From Brachionus manjavacas (Eukaryota; Rotifera; Eurotatoria; Ploima; Brachionidae), in contig JAHQIY010000011.1 of NCBI GenBank assembly GCA_019054805.1, positions 2,733,001 to 2,797,000 on the forward strand: a stretch of DNA of 64,000 nt, in the 5' to 3' direction. Within the stretch, counting starts at the first letter, position 1. Each line of letters begins with the position of its first letter. A program made the position numbers and the translations under genes. Shown here in pieces: positions 62,301 to 64,000 of this stretch. The notes beneath the pieces are model-generated. The model was not told where the DNA came from, did no database searches, and saw only the letters and a program-made list of their open reading frames with translations.

Positions 62301-64000
62301 TTTGTGACTTTGACTTTAACTTGAGAATAGGTGGGAAAACAAAAAGAGGCGTAGCAAAAAAACACGAGCTTACCTTTGTAGAAAGTATCGGGCGTTTCGT
62401 GTATCAAAGTGTAGAATCGCTGCACGGGGTCCATGGGCGTAAAGGGCACACGTCTATCTCTGTATCTGTAGAACAACTCTTGTCTAATGTCGTAGAGTGT
62501 GGTTCTCTTGTTTCCGTAGCCGGTTCGCATGAGCTCCTTGGCAAACGCGTCCAAATCGAGGTCTTTGAGTCGTCGCGGATTCTCGAGTATTTCCTTGAGA
62601 GCAGTGCGCGAGTTCGCCGCCTCGGAGTTCTCGTCCAAGTCGAGCGCATCGATGGCGATCTTTTTGGCCCACTCGTACGACTCCAAGTGGATGCGCGTCG
62701 AGTCCAACGGATCGGTGTAGTTGGCCTCGTCCTGATTCTCGTCGTCGTCCTCGTCAATCTCCTTGGATATCTTGTCCACGTCGAGCTTAATAAAGCCCGA
62801 ACAATTGATGAACACCTTGCGTCCCAGCGCACACTTGGTCACCAAGCACAAGCGATTGGGAAAGACCGGATAAGTGGACAGCTCTTTGTTGGTCAATTTT
62901 CCTTTTAGGTCGAGGCGTTCGGCCCTGAGCACCTTGAGTATGTGGGCGGCCTTGCGCGGACCAAGACCGCACACGAACTGCAGCACGCCGCTGCTGTGCG
63001 GCTCTACGTCGCACCGGTTCAAATCGACGCCCACGTCGTTCACCACATTGATGAACTTGAGCTCGAGCTGTCGCAGCAGCTGGCTCGAGTCGTCCGAGCT
63101 ACGGCTGCCCGACGCCGACACTATGTACTGCATCATGGGGTGCAGCTTGAGGCCGAGCAGGTCGCGGTCCTGATTGCACAGCTGGCTCATGCACAGCAGC
63201 GGGTCTTGGACGTAGCGCGCCAAATAGACGGCGTTGCGCACCAACGCCGGCACGCTCGCCGCCTGCCACTCTTGTTCGCACAGCTTGGACGCTGTGCACA
63301 ACTTGGCCACTTGATTGTCGACTAGCTCGACGCCCACTCCCAAGCCGAGCTTTTTCACCATCTCGGCCAGCTGCTCTTGCACGTACAAGGCGTCTTTGTT
63401 CTCGGCCGCGATCACAACCAGCCTCGGCCTCTTGGTCTCAATGAACGCTTGCAACTTTTGCAGCTCGTCGTGCTTTTCTTGCGCGTCGGCGTGGTCACGT
63501 GATCGGTTGGCGCGAACTTGCAACTTTTTCAAGTAGATAAATTGATTGAGCGCGCCGTCACTATTGACGCACGCGACACAAAAATTGTCTTGCGCCTGCT
63601 CGTCCTCTTGGTTGTAGGTGATGGCGAGCACCCTGAGCCGGTCCTCTTCGTCGTCTATGGACTCAATGGTCGGATTGTAGGGCGCCACGTTCAGCATGCT
63701 CTCGAGCTTGTCGCAGCACTGTTTGAACACGTACTGTTTGGCGTCCGAGGCCAGCCGCGACTTCAACTCGCGCTCCATCTCGGGCATCAAAAATTTCGAG
63801 CACATCTCTTCGACAATGAGCGCCCGCTGCTTGTTCCACTGTTCCACATTGTAGCTGAACTCGTCTTTTTGATAGAACGACTTGAGCTTGTCGACGACAG
63901 TGCACGGTTTGTTGTCCGCCAGTGCGCTCACCGCTTGGGCCGGCTCGTCCCAGTCCTCTTTGTCGTTGTCGTTGTGTTTGTCTTTGTGGTTTGTGGTGGC
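59389..64000 (-). CDS. SUPT6H: Transcription elongation factor SPT6, C-terminal 1,085 residues (5' part beyond window)
   Basis: Exons 64000-62374 (still open at the edge) and 61019-59389, joined in frame across a 1,354-nt GT-AG intron (FYKG to KLITCRV). SPT6 is a nuclear histone chaperone and elongation factor that binds RNA polymerase II. Visible in order: helical core; YqgF-like domain (NFCVACVNSDGALNQFIYLK, RPRLVVIAAENKDAL); helix-hairpin-helix (QFVCGLGPRKAAHILKVL); DLD region (DLDLDAFAKEL); S1 domain with the CTFC...H...C insert (GKVWAHFDTDECPGPPVG) and CQGFISLRNLSD; tandem SH2 with IIRPSSKGNDHLTVTWK and GFRFRQKVFRSFNELVSWFK. The tail is Gln/Ser-rich, then strongly RGG-rich (GGRGGARGGMRGRGGFDRGR) and ends DDEMWD. 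The coding DNA is far more GC-rich than anything else in the window. Many antisense frames here are shadows. Confidence 0.96.

Noticed and set aside
62321-63905. Long plus-strand and alternative minus-strand frames over the upstream SPT6 exon
   Set aside because: Shadows of the SPT6 reading frame.

Overview
The window is nuclear DNA from an animal. It is very AT-rich (by eye about three quarters A+T). It carries spliced metazoan genes with tiny introns (42 to 153 nt in the best-resolved gene), intronless receptor genes, and many decayed retrotransposons. The gene set is an ABCC4-type transporter, a rhodopsin-class receptor, an IL-17-like cytokine, a Na+/K+-ATPase beta subunit and SPT6, which points to a bilaterian, probably a small lophotrochozoan-type invertebrate. 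A rotifer such as Brachionus would fit the base composition, intron size and LINE content, but that is inference and nothing here proves it.

Layout. 1-4.0 kb: a decayed Ty3/gypsy retrotransposon entering from the left edge, with an extra intact ORF after pol and a likely 3' LTR. 4.2-5.5 kb: two families of degenerate tandem repeats separated by the 3' end of a LINE. 6.5-11.5 kb: a 17-exon ABCC4/MRP4-like transporter gene (minus). 13.2-14.9 kb: a LINE (minus). 16.3-17.6 kb: an intronless class A GPCR (minus). 17.6-35.8 kb: gene desert with LINE remnants, a small insertion with a target-site duplication, and several weak exon-like islands. 35.8-36.6 kb: a terminal-inverted-repeat element with a nested LINE end. 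37.0-37.6 kb: an IL-17-like secreted protein gene (minus). 38.3-39.7 kb: a MULE-like DNA transposon with terminal repeats, target-site duplication and decayed transposase. 42.2-43.2 kb: a two-exon HIT-like gene (minus). 44.8-46.1 kb: two LINE remnants. 46.4-48.7 kb: an intronless receptor with a large leucine-rich-like ectodomain and seven membrane helices (minus). 50.5-51.8 kb: a long-inverted-repeat element. 52.0-54.4 kb: two LINE remnants. 54.7-55.7 kb: Na+/K+-ATPase beta (minus). 57.3-58.8 kb: transposon fragments. 59.4 kb to the right edge: the C-terminal 1,085 residues of SPT6 (minus), in DNA far richer in GC than the rest.

The host genes are all on the minus strand but are unrelated in function, and nothing suggests co-transcription. 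The repeats are mostly 5'-truncated non-LTR elements with different simple-sequence tails, plus at least three inverted-repeat DNA elements. The most interesting items are the leucine-rich 7TM receptor, the IL-17-like cytokine, the MULE and hAT-like elements with visible target-site duplications, the 51-bp near-perfect palindrome inside a LINE, and the unidentified ORF of the LTR retrotransposon.
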